A stretch of 64,000 nt of DNA from Alphaproteobacteria bacterium (GTDB lineage: Bacteria > Pseudomonadota > Alphaproteobacteria > Caulobacterales > Hyphomonadaceae), in NCBI GenBank assembly GCA_009909065.1, contig JAAANZ010000031.1:1-64000 (forward strand), written 5' to 3'. The position numbers and the translations under genes are program-made. The notes under the pieces were generated by a model that searched no databases, had not been told where the DNA came from, and was given only the letters and a program-made list of their open reading frames with translations. This document shows, one piece after another, positions 44,700 to 52,631 of the stretch (its first letter is position 1; each line of letters opens with the position of its first letter).

Positions 44700-46241
44700 T
44701 CAGCCGCGCGGCACAGCGCCGATCCCTGCAAGGAAATCATCGGACAGGCGGCGCATCTCGGCCAGCTCGCCCTCATCCTTCTTTTCGAGATTCTTCATGA
44801 CGAGACCCATGCGGCCATTCTCCTTCAGCCGCTCGCGATGGGTGTCGAGGAAAGTCCAGTAAAGATAGTTGAACGGACAGGCCCTTTCGCCGGTCCGGCG
44901 GGTCGGGCTGTAAACGCAGCTCGAGCAGAAATCCGACATCTTGTTGATATAATTGGCGCTGGCGGCATAGGGTTTCGAGGCCATGAGGCCGCCATCGGCA
45001 AAGATGGCCATGCCATGCGTGTTGGGAAGCTCGACCCATTCATAGGCATCGGCATAGACGATCATGTACCATTCATTGACCTCGCCAGGATGGATTCCCG
45101 CCAGCAGGGCGAAATTGCCCGTCACCATAAGGCGCTGGATATGATGGGAATAGGCATGGTCGCGGCTGTGAAGGACCGCTTCGCGCAGGCAGGCCATGTC
45201 GGTCTCGCCGGTCCAGTAAAAGTCCGGCAGGGCCCGGTCGGCCCCGAAATGATTGGTCTCGCGGTAGCCGGGCATGCGCCACCAGTAGAGGCCGCGCACA
45301 TATTCCCGCCAGCCGAGGATCTGGCGGATGAAGCCCTCGACGGCATTCAAAGGGGCATGGCCCCTCTTCCAGGCCGTCTCGGCGCGCCGGCAGACATCGA
45401 GAGGGTCCAGCAGGCCGAGATTGAGATAAGCTGACAGCAGCGAGTGCCAGAGAAACGCCTCCTGCCGGGCCATGGCGTCCTGAAAGTCGCCGAAATTCGG
45501 CAGGATGTCATTGATGAAGTGGTCGCGCGCGGCCTCCGCCTCGCTGCGAGTGACCCCCCACCGGAACGCGCGCAAGGTCCCGAAGTGATCGGGAAACCGT
45601 GTCTCGACCATGTCAATCACTTCGCGGGTGATCTTATCGGGGCGGAAATCGCGCCGGTGTGGCGTGTCCTTGCTGGCCGGAAGGGATCTGCGATTGTCCT
45701 GATCGAAATTCCAGGCGCCGCCGGCCGGTTTGTCACCTTCCATGAGCAGGCCGGTGCGCCGGCGCATGTCACGGTAGAAATACTCCATCCGCAGCGATTT
45801 GCGCCCCTCCGCCCAGTCGGCGAAATCACGGATTGATGCAATGAACCGGGTATCCTCACGCAGTTCGACCGGACAACCGAAATGGCCCTCCCATTCCTCC
45901 ATGTCGGACAGGAGGCGCCATTCGCCCGGCCGGGTGACAATCACCCGCTCGATCCCGTCAATCTCGTCGAGGGTGCGCGCCGTCTGCGCTTTCAGGCTGC
46001 CTTCATTGCCGGGATCATCAAGGCGGACATAACGCACCTGCCAGCCCGCCTCGCGCAATTCCTCGGCGAAATGGCGCATGGCAGAGAAGACGAGCACAAG
46101 CTTCTGCTTGTGATGGCGCACATAGGTCGCCTCGGACATGACCTCGGCCATCAGGACGGTGTCACGATCCGCGTCGGCGCCGTCGAGCGCTGCGATATCC
46201 GGCGTCAGCTGGTCGCCGAGGATGAGGCGCAGGCTGGCCAC
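44700..46241 (-). CDS. Fe-S bacterial cryptochrome/(6-4) photolyase (PhrB/CryB type)
   Basis: A 513-residue member of the DPRP (photolyase-related) family that repairs (6-4) photoproducts or senses blue light. The start LRLILGDQLTPDIAALDGAD is the family antenna-domain motif; EEWEGHFGCPVELREDTRFIAS and FRWGVTRSEAEAARDHFI follow. Four cysteines (in MACLRE, FCSSC and RACPFN) are spaced 88, 3 and 13 residues, exactly as the [4Fe-4S] ligands of Agrobacterium PhrB. The start is GTG 46241. It is the last gene of the operon ChrR-like/DUF3108/photolyase behind an ECF11-like promoter. Confidence 0.92.
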   Translation of the reverse strand: MASLRLILGDQLTPDIAALDGADADRDTVLMAEVMSEATYVRHHKQKLVLVFSAMRHFAEELREAGWQVRYVRLDDPGNEGSLKAQTARTLDEIDGIERVIVTRPGEWRLLSDMEEWEGHFGCPVELREDTRFIASIRDFADWAEGRKSLRMEYFYRDMRRRTGLLMEGDKPAGGAWNFDQDNRRSLPASKDTPHRRDFRPDKITREVIDMVETRFPDHFGTLRAFRWGVTRSEAEAARDHFINDILPNFGDFQDAMARQEAFLWHSLLSAYLNLGLLDPLDVCRRAETAWKRGHAPLNAVEGFIRQILGWREYVRGLYWWRMPGYRETNHFGADRALPDFYWTGETDMACLREAVLHSRDHAYSHHIQRLMVTGNFALLAGIHPGEVNEWYMIVYADAYEWVELPNTHGMAIFADGGLMASKPYAASANYINKMSDFCSSCVYSPTRRTGERACPFNYLYWTFLDTHRERLKENGRMGLVMKNLEKKDEGELAEMRRLSDDFLAGIGAVPRG

Positions 46242-46965
46242 GCCTCAGTAGGGCTCGCCGCAGGACATAGTCGATCTTCTGGCCGCGCGCTTCGAAAGCC
46301 AGCTTCACCCAGCGGTCCTGATCGTCATACCAGAGCGTGACATCGATGTCGGAATCCATGAGGAATTTACGCGCCTCAACCGGCTCGCCTCCGGCCATGA
46401 TAGTCTCCCGGCCGAGCGGCTGGACATCGACCTCGATCACCTCGCCGCTCTCGGTTGACAGGATCCGGTCGGTCTCGGTCTGCCAGATATTCCAGTGGCT
46501 GGCCGGGATGATCGTGGCCGGCAATTCGCCCTCGAACGCGGTTCCGTTCACTTCCAGACGGGGGCCGTCCCGCCGGGCGGTGACCGATTTGCGCGCGCCG
46601 TCATCATTCACTTCGCCCTCGACCGCCTGGATATAACCGTCCTGCCAGGTCTCGCGCGCATCCAGGCGATAGCGGAAAAGCGTGATCGGCCCGAGCCCGG
46701 CCCTGAGATCCACATCGATGACGGCTTCAAGCTGGCCGGCCGCGTTTTCCTCGAAGCGGACGATATGCGTGCCGAAATCGCTGCCCTGGCGATAGACATC
46801 GAAATGGATCGTGTCGCCCGGCTCCGGCTGCCAGGCGAAATCCCGCGGTTCCATCCCGGCCGATGGGCTTTCCACAGTGTCGCCATGCGCGGCATGTGCT
46901 CCCAGGCTGGCCGCCAGGGCGGCCACAGCCATGCGAAACAAATGTCGTGGACGTGAAAGGATCAA
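46162..46965 (-). CDS. DUF3108-type exported protein, C-terminus possibly frameshifted
   Basis: A periplasmic protein with a signal peptide (MAVAALAASLGAHAAHG) and the beta-rich DUF3108 pattern: TIHFDVYRQGSDFGTHIVRF, ITLFRYRLDARETWQDGYI and LWYDDQDRWVKLAFEARGQKIDYVL. Function of the family is unknown. As read, the frame runs 80 bases into the photolyase gene with an Arg-rich tail (RRALLRRGQPAPHPRR). If one base of the CC at 46258-46259 is an insertion, it ends VLREPY at TGA 46245-46247, three bases before the photolyase GTG. That is the more natural end. Its ATG overlaps the ChrR-like stop by four bases. Confidence 0.7.
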   Translation of the reverse strand: MILSRPRHLFRMAVAALAASLGAHAAHGDTVESPSAGMEPRDFAWQPEPGDTIHFDVYRQGSDFGTHIVRFEENAAGQLEAVIDVDLRAGLGPITLFRYRLDARETWQDGYIQAVEGEVNDDGARKSVTARRDGPRLEVNGTAFEGELPATIIPASHWNIWQTETDRILSTESGEVIEVDVQPLGRETIMAGGEPVEARKFLMDSDIDVTLWYDDQDRWVKLAFEARGQKIDYVLRRALLRRGQPAPHPRRPADAGYRSARRRRRGS

Positions 46966-47507
46966 CTCAACCTCCAGAAGCGTTTGGGCGCGCGGGCAAC
47001 AAAGCAGATGCAGGCTGTCGGCCCGCCCGCGCCGGGCCTGTGGGATTGCCCTGGCACCCCGATAACGAGATCGCCAACGGTAAAGTTTCCCTCCGCCACC
47101 TGCAGCTCGCCGCGCAGCACGACCGTGGCCTCGGTGACGGAATGGCCGTGAGCGGGAACGAACTGGCCCGGCTCAAGGCGCATGAAAGCTCCCCCGCGCA
47201 CCCCCGCGCGGGCATGACGCACGCCCGAAAGCCCCCGCCGCCAGCGCAATTGGTCAAAGTCGCGTGCCAGTATGTCAGCTACCGGCAGATACGGCGTCTT
47301 TCTTGCCCTGCCACGGCGCGTTTCTTCGTCGCCCTTTACGGGCGCGGAATTTTCGAGCAGGGCCCCGCCGACCGCGTCCCAGACAGTCGCGACCTCCGCG
47401 CCCTGGCGGCTGAGATGGACATGCAGCTCGCCCGCCAGCATGAGCGCGGGCGGAAGGCTGCTGGTGGCATGGTCGAGCATGAAGGAATGATAGGCTGATT
47501 GGCTCAA
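46962..47507 (-). CDS. ChrR-like anti-sigma/cupin protein lacking the zinc cysteines
   Basis: A 181-residue homologue of ChrR, the anti-sigma factor that releases RpoE on singlet oxygen. The N-terminal part aligns with the ChrR anti-sigma domain: LAGELHVHLSRQGAEVATVWDAVGGALLENSAPV matches ChrR up to DAVGG. The CxxC zinc ligands are replaced (HLSRQGAE where ChrR has HLSLCDEC). The C-terminal cupin keeps its metal set: HGH, the Glu in VTEATVVLRGE, and the His in GQSHRP. Start codon TTG 47507 is the only one available, since TGA precedes in frame; no good ribosome binding site is seen. No sigma gene is adjacent, unlike the usual rpoE-chrR pair. First gene of the operon behind the ECF11-like promoter at 47537. 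Confidence 0.72.
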   Translation of the reverse strand: MSQSAYHSFMLDHATSSLPPALMLAGELHVHLSRQGAEVATVWDAVGGALLENSAPVKGDEETRRGRARKTPYLPVADILARDFDQLRWRRGLSGVRHARAGVRGGAFMRLEPGQFVPAHGHSVTEATVVLRGELQVAEGNFTVGDLVIGVPGQSHRPGAGGPTACICFVARAPKRFWRLS

Positions 47508-47536
47508 GCTTTGGGTCCGTTCGGCGGTGTTTTCTC

Positions 47537-47566
47537 AATTTACGGGCCTTCGGGCCATGCGGATCA
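47537..47566 (-). promoter_or_regulatory. ECF11 (RpoE/ChrR)-type promoter of the ChrR-like operon
   Basis: On the minus strand TGATCC (47561-47566), 18 bases, then TAAATT (47537-47542) with CG directly before TAA. Same geometry as 25786-25815. The transcript would start about 25 bases before the TTG start codon. Confidence 0.72.
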
Positions 47567-47577
47567 GTCTCGACTGC

Positions 47578-47606
47578 TTGTCTTGGCGCGCCTCGGCCCA
47601 TAACCT
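47578..47606 (+). promoter_or_regulatory. Candidate sigma-70 promoter of cysK-sseA-metC
   Basis: TTGTCT (47578-47583) and TAACCT (47601-47606), 17 bases apart, 40 bases before the cysK ATG. It sits back to back with the ECF11-like promoter of the divergent operon, the two -35 elements being 11 bases apart. Confidence 0.5.
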
Positions 47607-47645
47607 ACGACACGAAGGCTGTTTCACCTGCCGGGACCTGTTTGC

Positions 47646-48653
47646 ATGACCATCCACTCTTCCGTAATCGACGCCATCGGGGACACGCCGCTCATTCGCC
47701 TGAGGCGCGCCTCGGAAGAAACCGGGTGTGAGATCCTCGGGAAGGCGGAGTTCCTGAACCCCGGCCAGTCGGTCAAGGATCGCGCGGCACTCGGCATCAT
47801 TCGCGACGCCGAACGCAAGGGACAGCTGAAGCCCGGGGGAACGATCGTCGAGGGCACGGCCGGAAACACGGGTATTGGTTTGGCGCTTGTCGGCAACGCA
47901 CTGGGCTACAAGACCGTCATCGTCTTTCCGCGTACGCAGAGCCAGGAAAAGAAGGACGCGATCCGCATCCTCGGCGCGAAACTCGTCGAGGTGGACGCGG
48001 TCCCTTATTCCAACCCGAATCACTATGCACGTTATTCCGGGCGGCTCGCGGAAGAACTGAATGACAGCGAGCCGGGCGGCGCGATCTGGGCCAACCAGTT
48101 CGACAATACCGCCAACCGGCAGGTCCATGCCGAGACCACCGGGCCAGAAATCTTCGAACAGACCGATGGCCGGGTGGACGGCTTCATCTGCGCGGTCGGC
48201 TCGGGCGGTACGCTCGCCGGCGTGGCCGAGGCGCTGCGCGCGCGGAAGCCCGGGGTAAAGATCGGTATTGCCGACCCGGGCGGCGCCTCCCTGTTCAATT
48301 ATTATGCTCATGGCGAGCTGAAATCGGAGGGCACCTCGATCACCGAAGGCATCGGGCAGAGCCGCATCACGGCCAATCTGGAAGGTCTCGATGTCGATCA
48401 TGCCTATCGCTGCGAGGATCCCGAGGCACTGGACATCCTGTTCCGGCTGGTGCTGGAGGAAGGGCTCTGCCTTGGCGGCTCGGCCGGGATCAATGTCGCC
48501 GGCGCCATCAGGCTGGCCCGGGAAATGGGGCCCGGCCACACGATCGTGACGATCCTGTGCGACTATGGAAACCGCTACCAGTCGAAACTCTACAACCCGC
48601 AATTCCTGCGGTCGAAAGACCTGCCCGTGCCCCCCTGGATGGAGGAAGAATGA
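47646..48653 (+). CDS. cysK: Cysteine synthase A (O-acetylserine sulfhydrylase)
   Basis: A 335-residue fold-type II PLP enzyme making cysteine from O-acetylserine and sulfide. It shows IGDTPLIRLRRASEE, the PLP lysine in NPGQSVKDRAALG, VEGTAGNTGIGLA (substrate loop; CysK usually has T-S-G-N-T-G) and the phosphate-binding GSGGTLAG. GLCLGGSAGINVAGAI near the C-terminus is typical. Alternatives in the family are CysM or cystathionine beta-synthase; there is no CBS domain. It overlaps sseA by four bases (ATGA), the first of three sulfur-metabolism genes in one operon. Confidence 0.88.
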   Translation: MTIHSSVIDAIGDTPLIRLRRASEETGCEILGKAEFLNPGQSVKDRAALGIIRDAERKGQLKPGGTIVEGTAGNTGIGLALVGNALGYKTVIVFPRTQSQEKKDAIRILGAKLVEVDAVPYSNPNHYARYSGRLAEELNDSEPGGAIWANQFDNTANRQVHAETTGPEIFEQTDGRVDGFICAVGSGGTLAGVAEALRARKPGVKIGIADPGGASLFNYYAHGELKSEGTSITEGIGQSRITANLEGLDVDHAYRCEDPEALDILFRLVLEEGLCLGGSAGINVAGAIRLAREMGPGHTIVTILCDYGNRYQSKLYNPQFLRSKDLPVPPWMEEE

Positions 48654-49504
48654 GCCAGCGCGACGGATCTCCCCTGGTCTCGGCCGAATGGCTGAAAGCC
48701 CATATCGATGCGCCCGACCTGCGCGTCATCGAGGCGACATGGTTCCCGCCCTGGACCCATGAGCGCGGCGCCGCGCGCACGGCCTATGAAACCGGCCATA
48801 TTCCCGGCGCCGTATTTTTCGACATTGACGAGATTGCCGACCCTGACGCGCCACTGCCGCACACCTTGCCCGATACGGTGGTCTTCTCGGCGCGGATCCG
48901 CAAGCTCGGGCTGGGCGACGGCAACCGGCTCATCATCTATGACCGAAATGGCTTTTGCGCCTCGGCGCGCGCCTGGTGGATGTTGCGGACCATGGGGCAC
49001 ACGGATGTGCGCGTGCTCAATGGCGGCTATGACGCCTGGCAGGCCGTGGGCGGCGAGAGTGAGGACATGCCTCCGCAGCCGGTCGAGCGACACTTCACGC
49101 CGCGCATGCGCGGCGACCTCGTGCGCACCCTGCCTCAGATGGAGAGTCTCGTCGAAGCCGGCGGGCCCGCCACCATCCTCGATGCACGACCGGCCGGTCG
49201 GTTTGCCGGCGAGGCACCGGAACCGCGCGAGGGGCTTGCCTCCGGCCATATCCCGACCAGCCGGAACCTGCCCGCCTCATCGCTTGTCACCGAGGCCGGG
49301 TTCATGAAACCGGCCGAAGCCTTGCAGCCTGTCTTCGACGGCGTGACCGGCCCGGTCGTGACGACATGCGGGTCGGGCGTGAGCGCCTGCATCCTGGCCC
49401 TGGCCCTGGCCGAGGCCGGTCATGAGGATGTCGCGGTCTATGACGGCTCGTGGAGTGAATGGGCCGAGGGCGGCATGCGCCCGATCGAAACGGGCCCGGC
49501 GTGA
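48650..49504 (+). CDS. sseA: 3-mercaptopyruvate sulfurtransferase
   Basis: A 284-residue protein with two rhodanese domains. The first (VSAEWLKAHIDAPDLRVIEATW; HIPGAVFFDIDEI) is inactive; the second has the catalytic cysteine loop CGSGVSA. The loop resembles the CGSGVTA of mercaptopyruvate sulfurtransferases rather than CRKGVT of thiosulfate sulfurtransferases. It transfers sulfur from mercaptopyruvate to thiols or cyanide and produces persulfide or sulfide. The ATG at 48650 follows GGAGGAAGA, within the end of cysK. It overlaps metC by four bases. Confidence 0.92.
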   Translation: MSQRDGSPLVSAEWLKAHIDAPDLRVIEATWFPPWTHERGAARTAYETGHIPGAVFFDIDEIADPDAPLPHTLPDTVVFSARIRKLGLGDGNRLIIYDRNGFCASARAWWMLRTMGHTDVRVLNGGYDAWQAVGGESEDMPPQPVERHFTPRMRGDLVRTLPQMESLVEAGGPATILDARPAGRFAGEAPEPREGLASGHIPTSRNLPASSLVTEAGFMKPAEALQPVFDGVTGPVVTTCGSGVSACILALALAEAGHEDVAVYDGSWSEWAEGGMRPIETGPA

Positions 49505-50661
49505 GCGAAAACAAGCCTTCCACGCGCCTTATCCATACTCGCGGCCCGCGGCTTGACCCGCCCGTGGTCAACCCCCCGCTGGAGCGGGCCTCGACCGTCC
49601 TGTTCGACGATCCCGAAAGGCTGTATGCGGACAAGCCTTCCTATGCGCGCATGGGGCTGGGCGTTCACCGGGAACTGGAAGCCGCGCTGAGCGCGCTGGA
49701 GGGCGGGCAGGGTGTCCAACTTGCGCCTTCGGGCCTTGCCGCCTGCGCGCTTGCCATCGCCTGCCTTGTCGAGGCGGGTGACCATGTCCTGATCGCCGAC
49801 ACGCTTTATGGCCCTACACGGCGTTTCTGTGAAAAGCGGCTGAAACGGATGGGCGTGGAAGTCACGCGGTTTCCCCCGCGGATCGGGCGCGGAATCGAGC
49901 GCCTGTTCCAGCCCAATACGCGCGCCGTCTACCTGGAATCGCCCGGCTCGCTGACCTTCGAGATCATGGATACGCCGGCCCTGGTCGAAGCGGCCGGGTC
50001 ACGCGACATTTACACGGTGATCGACAATACCTGGTCGGGCGGGCTGTATCACCAGCCGCTGGCGCTGGGCGTCGACCTGTCAGTGCAGGCCCTGACCAAA
50101 TATGCGATCGGCCATGCCGACGGGTTTGGCGGCGCCGTCATGGCGCGCAGCGCCGCGGTGGCGCAGAATGTGTCCGAGTGCGCCGGGGAATGGGGCATTG
50201 CGCTTGGCCCCGAGGAGGCCTGGCTTGCCCTGCGCGGGCTGCGCACGCTGTCCACCCGGCTGCGGGCCCATGATGAGTCTGCCCGCAAGCTTGCCGCCTG
50301 GCTGGAGGCGCGCCCCGAGGTCGCAAGGCTCATCCATCCGGCTTTCGACAGCCACCCCGATCACGCGATCTGGAAGCGCGACTTCACCGGGGCCTCAGGC
50401 CTGTTCGGGTTCGTGCTGCAGCCACAGCCCGACGGGGCGGTGAATGCCTTCCTGCGCGCCCTCGACCTGTTCGGGATGGGCTTTTCCTGGGGCGGTTTCG
50501 AGAGCTTGCTTATCCCGTGCGATCCGCAACTCAGGCGTCTGCCCGGTGACTGGACGCAGGAACGCCCCGGCCCGCTCATGCGTATCCATGTCGGCCTGGA
50601 AGACCCCGATGACCTGATCGCCGATCTCGAAGCGGCCATGCAGCATCTGTCAGCGGGCTGA
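49501..50661 (+). CDS. metC: Cystathionine beta-lyase
   Basis: A 386-residue fold-type I PLP enzyme that splits cystathionine into homocysteine, pyruvate and ammonia. Signatures are YARMGLGVHRELEAALSALEGG, IADTLYGPTRRFCEKRLKRMG, YTVIDNTWSGGLYHQPLALG and the PLP lysine in QALTKYAIGHAD. FGMGFSWGGFESLLIP near the end is the MetC-type C-terminal region. The start is GTG 49501 inside the end of sseA. The set cysK-sseA-metC makes, moves and releases reduced sulfur. Confidence 0.92.
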   Translation: MSENKPSTRLIHTRGPRLDPPVVNPPLERASTVLFDDPERLYADKPSYARMGLGVHRELEAALSALEGGQGVQLAPSGLAACALAIACLVEAGDHVLIADTLYGPTRRFCEKRLKRMGVEVTRFPPRIGRGIERLFQPNTRAVYLESPGSLTFEIMDTPALVEAAGSRDIYTVIDNTWSGGLYHQPLALGVDLSVQALTKYAIGHADGFGGAVMARSAAVAQNVSECAGEWGIALGPEEAWLALRGLRTLSTRLRAHDESARKLAAWLEARPEVARLIHPAFDSHPDHAIWKRDFTGASGLFGFVLQPQPDGAVNAFLRALDLFGMGFSWGGFESLLIPCDPQLRRLPGDWTQERPGPLMRIHVGLEDPDDLIADLEAAMQHLSAG

Positions 50662-50678
50662 AAGCCCGATCGGGAAAT

Positions 50679-51626
50679 TCACAGGATTGTCTGGAAACGA
50701 ATGACCGCCGGCAGGATCAGGACGCCCAGCAGGACCGGGAAAACGAAGAGAATCAGAGGCACGGTCATCTTCGCGGGCAGTGCCATGGCCTTTTCCTCCG
50801 CCAGCAGGATACGGCGCTGGCGCATGTCCGTGGAGAAGATGCGTAGCGTCTGGCCGAGACTCGTGCCCATCTCCTCGGCCTGGCGCAGCATCGTGGCCAG
50901 TGATCCGGCCTCTTCAAGGCCCACCCGGTCGGCAAAGGCGCGCCACGCAGCGCGCCGCGAACGCCCGGCGCGCATTTCCAGCGCCAGTGTCTTCAGGTTC
51001 AGTGACAGTTCGCGATGGCGGTGCTGCAATTCATCTGACACGCGCATCACAGCGGCATCGAGGCTGAGGCCGGCCTCAACGCAAGCGACCAGAAGGTCCA
51101 TCATGTCCGGAAAGCCCTCCGAACACTGGCGCGACTTTGCATCGATCTTCTTGTCGACCCAGATCCCCGGACCGGCAAGGCCGGCCAGCGCAAGCAGGCC
51201 ACTGGCGGCGAAGGGGAACCAGTCCGGCAGGTTCATCTGTGCCAGCCGTGGCAGTGCCAGCAGGAGCAGGAGCTGTGGCGCGAGCAGCCCGGCAATCCGC
51301 GCGGCAAAGAAATAGGGCACGGCCCGCGGAGAGGTATAGCCCGCCCGGATCAGGCGGAACCGGATGGAGCTGACCTCCCGCCCTTCGGCCGGAGCCGCAC
51401 GCTCGGCGAGCCGGCCGACTGCCTCCATCACGGGCGAGCGTTTCGCGTCCCCGCTGCCGGCTTGGGCCGCCGCCGCGCCCTGGCCGCGCCGCAACCGCTC
51501 GCCAATCCGCTCGGATGCGCCCGCCGCGCGCAACAGCGACAACACGCCCGGCAAGGCCGCGACGACCGCCAGCAAGAACAAGCCGGCAGCAAGCCATGTG
51601 ACGGGGAGGGACTCGATCGCGCTCAT
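50679..51626 (-). CDS. tadC: Tad pilus inner-membrane protein TadC
   Basis: A 315-residue type II secretion system F-domain protein. An N-terminal helix (WLAAGLFLLAVVAALPGVLSLL) and two central helices precede the GspF domain: GFPDMMDLLVACVEAGLSLDAAVMRV, LEMRAGRSRRAAWRAFADRVG and SLATMLRQAEEMGTSLGQTLRIFSTDMR. A final helix is ILFVFPVLLGVLILPAV. With TadB it forms the inner-membrane platform of the Tad pilus. Last gene of the operon; five bases separate it from tadB. No tadD-like TPR gene follows; the next gene is metC on the other strand. Confidence 0.9.
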   Translation of the reverse strand: MSAIESLPVTWLAAGLFLLAVVAALPGVLSLLRAAGASERIGERLRRGQGAAAAQAGSGDAKRSPVMEAVGRLAERAAPAEGREVSSIRFRLIRAGYTSPRAVPYFFAARIAGLLAPQLLLLLALPRLAQMNLPDWFPFAASGLLALAGLAGPGIWVDKKIDAKSRQCSEGFPDMMDLLVACVEAGLSLDAAVMRVSDELQHRHRELSLNLKTLALEMRAGRSRRAAWRAFADRVGLEEAGSLATMLRQAEEMGTSLGQTLRIFSTDMRQRRILLAEEKAMALPAKMTVPLILFVFPVLLGVLILPAVIRFQTIL

Positions 51627-51631
51627 GGACC

Positions 51632-52624
51632 TCAGAACCTGAAATTGATCATGCGGTTCATCACGATATTGCCGATCACCATCCAGGTGAAAAATCCGCC
51701 AAGGCCATACTGGAAAAGCTTTTCATGCATGACGAGGCCGTAGAATTCCGGCCGGATGAAATGAATACCCGCCATCACCACGAAAGGCGCCGCTGTCAGG
51801 ATCATCGCCGACGCTCGCCCTTCGGCCGATGCCGACTTGACCTTCAGCCGCAGGGTCTGGCGGTCGCGCACCGTCGCGGCATTGGTCTTCAACAGATCGC
51901 AGAGATTGCCGCCCGTGCGCTCCTGAAGCCGGACGGTGGCGGCAAACAGTTCGATATCCTCATTGCCCGCGCGCAGGGCGAGACGCTCAACGGCCTGGGT
52001 CAGCGAGAAGCCGTATGCGATCTCATCGGCGGCCATGCCGAATTCGGTGCCGATCGGGTCTGGCATCTCGCGGGCGACGAGGGCCACCGCCGAGGGCACG
52101 GGATGACCCGCTTCCAGGCTGCGCACGACAATCTGCAGGGCGTCCGGCAATTGTCTTGCAAGCTGTGAGGCGCGCCGGCCGGCAAGGAACTTCAGAACCC
52201 CGAGCGGGGCCGTCAGGAAAAGCAATACCCCGACGCCGGCCCCCACCAGCCAGGCCTCGAACCGCCAGCCGATGCCGAGGGCAATCATGATGGCAAGGGC
52301 TGCCGACATCATCGCCCAGCGCACCGGCCGGAACGTCACGCCTGACCGGGTGATCAGACTGTTAAGCCGGCGCACCGCGAGTTTGAAATCGCCCTTTTCG
52401 TCAAGCGCGCGCTGGCGACGCAGCTCGACGATCAGCTCATTCGTGCTGGCCGCCTTTTCCTTGAAGCGCAGGCGGCGGTTCATGATCTGGCGGGTGCGAA
52501 CCTCGCCATAGAGCCCGGTCAGGGACTGGACCAGAAGCACGAGCGCGCCAAGCGCGAGGATCACGGCCATCACCGTGGTCGTGTCATATTCGGTCGGATC
52601 GAGAAGGCCGGGGTCGAAAGGCAT
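51632..52624 (-). CDS. tadB: Tad pilus inner-membrane protein TadB
   Basis: A 330-residue T2SS F-domain protein. Helices lie near residues 20-37, 105-125 and 130-150, then the GspF core QLPDALQIVVRSLEAGHPVPSAVALVARE, GYSLTQAVERLALRAG-like DEIAYGFSLTQAVERLALRAGN, and LFAATVRLQERTGGNLCDLLKTNAATVRDRQ. C-terminal helices complete it. It pairs with TadC as pilus platform. It starts eight bases after the cpaF stop, in the same operon. Confidence 0.9.
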   Translation of the reverse strand: MPFDPGLLDPTEYDTTTVMAVILALGALVLLVQSLTGLYGEVRTRQIMNRRLRFKEKAASTNELIVELRRQRALDEKGDFKLAVRRLNSLITRSGVTFRPVRWAMMSAALAIMIALGIGWRFEAWLVGAGVGVLLFLTAPLGVLKFLAGRRASQLARQLPDALQIVVRSLEAGHPVPSAVALVAREMPDPIGTEFGMAADEIAYGFSLTQAVERLALRAGNEDIELFAATVRLQERTGGNLCDLLKTNAATVRDRQTLRLKVKSASAEGRASAMILTAAPFVVMAGIHFIRPEFYGLVMHEKLFQYGLGGFFTWMVIGNIVMNRMINFRF

Positions 52625-52631
52625 TTTGCGC

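Noticed and set aside
47180-47205. Near-tandem CCCCCGCGC repeat in the ChrR-like gene
   Set aside because: The two 9-base copies are separated by one base and the protein stays in frame with a normal cupin. Not the same kind of event as the frame-breaking duplications.
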